Source of the DNA: Prorocentrum cordatum
Lineage: Eukaryota; Sar; Dinophyceae; Prorocentrales; Prorocentraceae
Direction: 5' to 3'
NCBI GenBank assembly: GCA_963575745.1
Contig: CAUYUJ010018726.1
Coordinates: 523,075 to 587,074 of the forward strand
DNA length: 64,000 nt
Shown here in pieces: positions 63,195-64,000 of the stretch (positions are counted from its first letter, which is position 1; each line of letters starts with the position of its first letter). Under the pieces are notes generated by a model. The model had not been told where the DNA came from, searched no databases, and saw only the letters and a list, made by a program, of their open reading frames with translations. Position numbers and translations under genes: made by a program.

Positions 63195-63620
63195 ATGATG
63201 GCTCAAGTTCTGATGTGGGGTTGGGTCCCAGTCATCCTTGCCGCCGCCAGGGACCTCACAACCCTTGGCCTTCACTATCAGACCGCGGCTGCGGCCGCTC
63301 AGTGCCCGAGCCTGCCTGCGATACCTGCCTGCCCTGAGCTGGTGTGCTCGTCGGGGCCCCCGCTTCCGGCCTGCCCGGCTGCGCACTGCGAGTGCACGTG
63401 CCCGAAGCCGAAGGCGGGCAGCTGGCTGCTGGTGGTGGGCGCGGGCGTGGCCACGGGCTGCGCGCTGGCCGGGCTGGTGCTCGGCGGGACCGTCGGCCTC
63501 TACGTTGGCCGGCTTGCGGCTCGGGCTGCTGTCGCTCCTGCTTGTCCTCCCGAAGCGCTGCGGGACGCTCCTGTGGCGGATCCCGCCGTGGGGTCGGAGC
63601 TGCGAGAGCGTTGGTGGTGA
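63195..63620 (+). CDS. Small Cys-rich single-pass membrane protein, start of a repetitive element
   Basis: 141 residues from ATG 63195. A hydrophobic start (MMAQVLMWGWVPVILAAA), a Cys/Pro-rich centre (CPSLPAIPACPELVC, CPAAHCECTCPKPK) and one predicted membrane helix, WLLVVGAGVATGCALAGLVL, near residues 77-96, then an Ala-rich tail. I associate this Cys-Pro plus membrane-helix architecture with small ORFs that begin dinoflagellate retroelements, from memory. The next ORF starts 18 bp after its stop, which supports a linked pair. The function is unknown. Confidence 0.5.
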   Translation: MMAQVLMWGWVPVILAAARDLTTLGLHYQTAAAAAQCPSLPAIPACPELVCSSGPPLPACPAAHCECTCPKPKAGSWLLVVGAGVATGCALAGLVLGGTVGLYVGRLAARAAVAPACPPEALRDAPVADPAVGSELRERWW

Positions 63621-63638
63621 CACCAGCGTCGAGACGAG

Positions 63639-64000
63639 ATGGCGGCCAGGCCTCGTTCGCTTGATATTCGGGAACCTCAGATCGTCGTGAACTTTCCTCT
63701 CGATGCTCTTCCTTGGCACCACCGAGTGTTGTTACATGCCATGGGCGACGGGCGTTGGATGTGCCTGACGCCAGACATGGAGATCACACAGCATGACTTG
63801 AATGAGTTGCGCCACTACGTCCTTGATCGGAATGCACAGTTTCCTCGGTGGGTGCTGGCTGGCCTCTGCGCCTTCGACCCCATCGACCCTGGGGAGCTGC
63901 TCGAGTTGAAGCGCCAGGCTCGGCAGCGCGCGGCGCTGCTCGGGGCTGGCGATCCTGAGGACGAGGCGGACTTGGTCTGGGTGATCGCCGAGCCGCGGGA
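63639..64000 (+). CDS. Dinoflagellate element ORF (WHHRVLL...LTPDxE domain), truncated by the window edge
   Basis: ATG at 63639 opens a frame that is still open at base 64000 (120 residues). It reads VVNFPLDALPWHHRVLLHAM, RWMCLTPDMEITQHDLNEL, FPRWVLAGLCAFDPIDPGEL and LELKRQARQRAALLG, DLVWVIAEP. The blocks WHHRVLL, W-x2-LTPD and LxxxKRQAR resemble a domain common in dinoflagellate retroelement polyproteins in my memory; its function is unknown to me. It probably precedes RT and recombinase modules beyond the edge. No stop or frameshift is seen in this part, so it may be younger than most copies in the window. Confidence 0.5.
   Translation, partial: MAARPRSLDIREPQIVVNFPLDALPWHHRVLLHAMGDGRWMCLTPDMEITQHDLNELRHYVLDRNAQFPRWVLAGLCAFDPIDPGELLELKRQARQRAALLGAGDPEDEADLVWVIAEPR

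Noticed and set aside
63195-63210. GGCTCAAG at the start of the membrane-protein ORF as a spliced-leader relic
   Set aside because: Only eight bases match, they fall after the ATG inside coding sequence (Met-Ala-Gln-Val), and the rest of the leader is absent.
1-64000. CRISPR arrays, bacterial operons, rRNA genes
   Set aside because: Tandem repeats here lack unique equal-length spacers, there are no ribosome-binding sites or cas-like genes, and no rRNA segment is recognisable; the element families are eukaryotic.

Overview
The window looks like nuclear DNA of a dinoflagellate. It is GC-rich with abundant low-complexity tracts and is packed with degraded retroelements whose protein modules match families I associate with dinoflagellate genomes. 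These are a Copia-like Gag/Pol, an APE-type LINE, and tyrosine-recombinase retroelements. The only short complete gene resembling a host gene is a glycine-rich cold-shock-domain protein. The spliced-leader-like 3' motif TTGGCTCAAG occurs in two copies of one repeat. No rRNA, convincing tRNA, operon or CRISPR is visible, so a prokaryotic reading does not fit. The taxon is inferred, and no species is claimed.

Layout. 0.1-4.9 kb: decayed LINE (endonuclease, RT, CCHC-like finger, RNase H), followed by a 0.4 kb AGCTT satellite. 6.8-7.5 kb: C-terminal half of a protein kinase, broken. 8.6-11.3 kb: minisatellites, an AT-rich island, and complementary CT and GA tracts. 11.9-35.0 kb: two direct copies of a ~350 bp repeat bracket a same-strand series of Copia-like Gag, protease, integrase, RT and RNase H, then a conserved unknown module, then about 10 kb of unrecognised decayed coding sequence. 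This may be one giant element of ~23 kb, or an element beside an unrelated block.

37.0-45.57 kb is the highlight: a nearly intact 8.56 kb tyrosine-recombinase retrotransposon of the DIRS order. Its split direct repeats are arranged A1 - gag - RT/RNase H - YR - B1 - A2 - B2, and it sits in a GAT-type microsatellite. RT and recombinase catalytic residues are all visible. The only clear coding defect is one frameshift in gag. Gag would package the RNA, RT/RNase H would make cDNA, and the recombinase would insert a B-A junction circle without target duplication.

45.6-64 kb: a 0.9 kb GAT microsatellite, the cold-shock gene (48.0-48.3 kb), a LINE 3' fragment (51.6-52.9 kb), an alternating purine-pyrimidine tract, an 88 bp minisatellite, a second and different broken tyrosine-recombinase gene (55.3-56.9 kb), an unidentified coding exon with an in-frame stop (57.7-58.6 kb), a duplicated ~195 bp repeat, and two adjacent ORFs at the right edge (63.2-64.0 kb) that look like the 5' end of another dinoflagellate element. 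Every recognisable coding segment is on the + strand.
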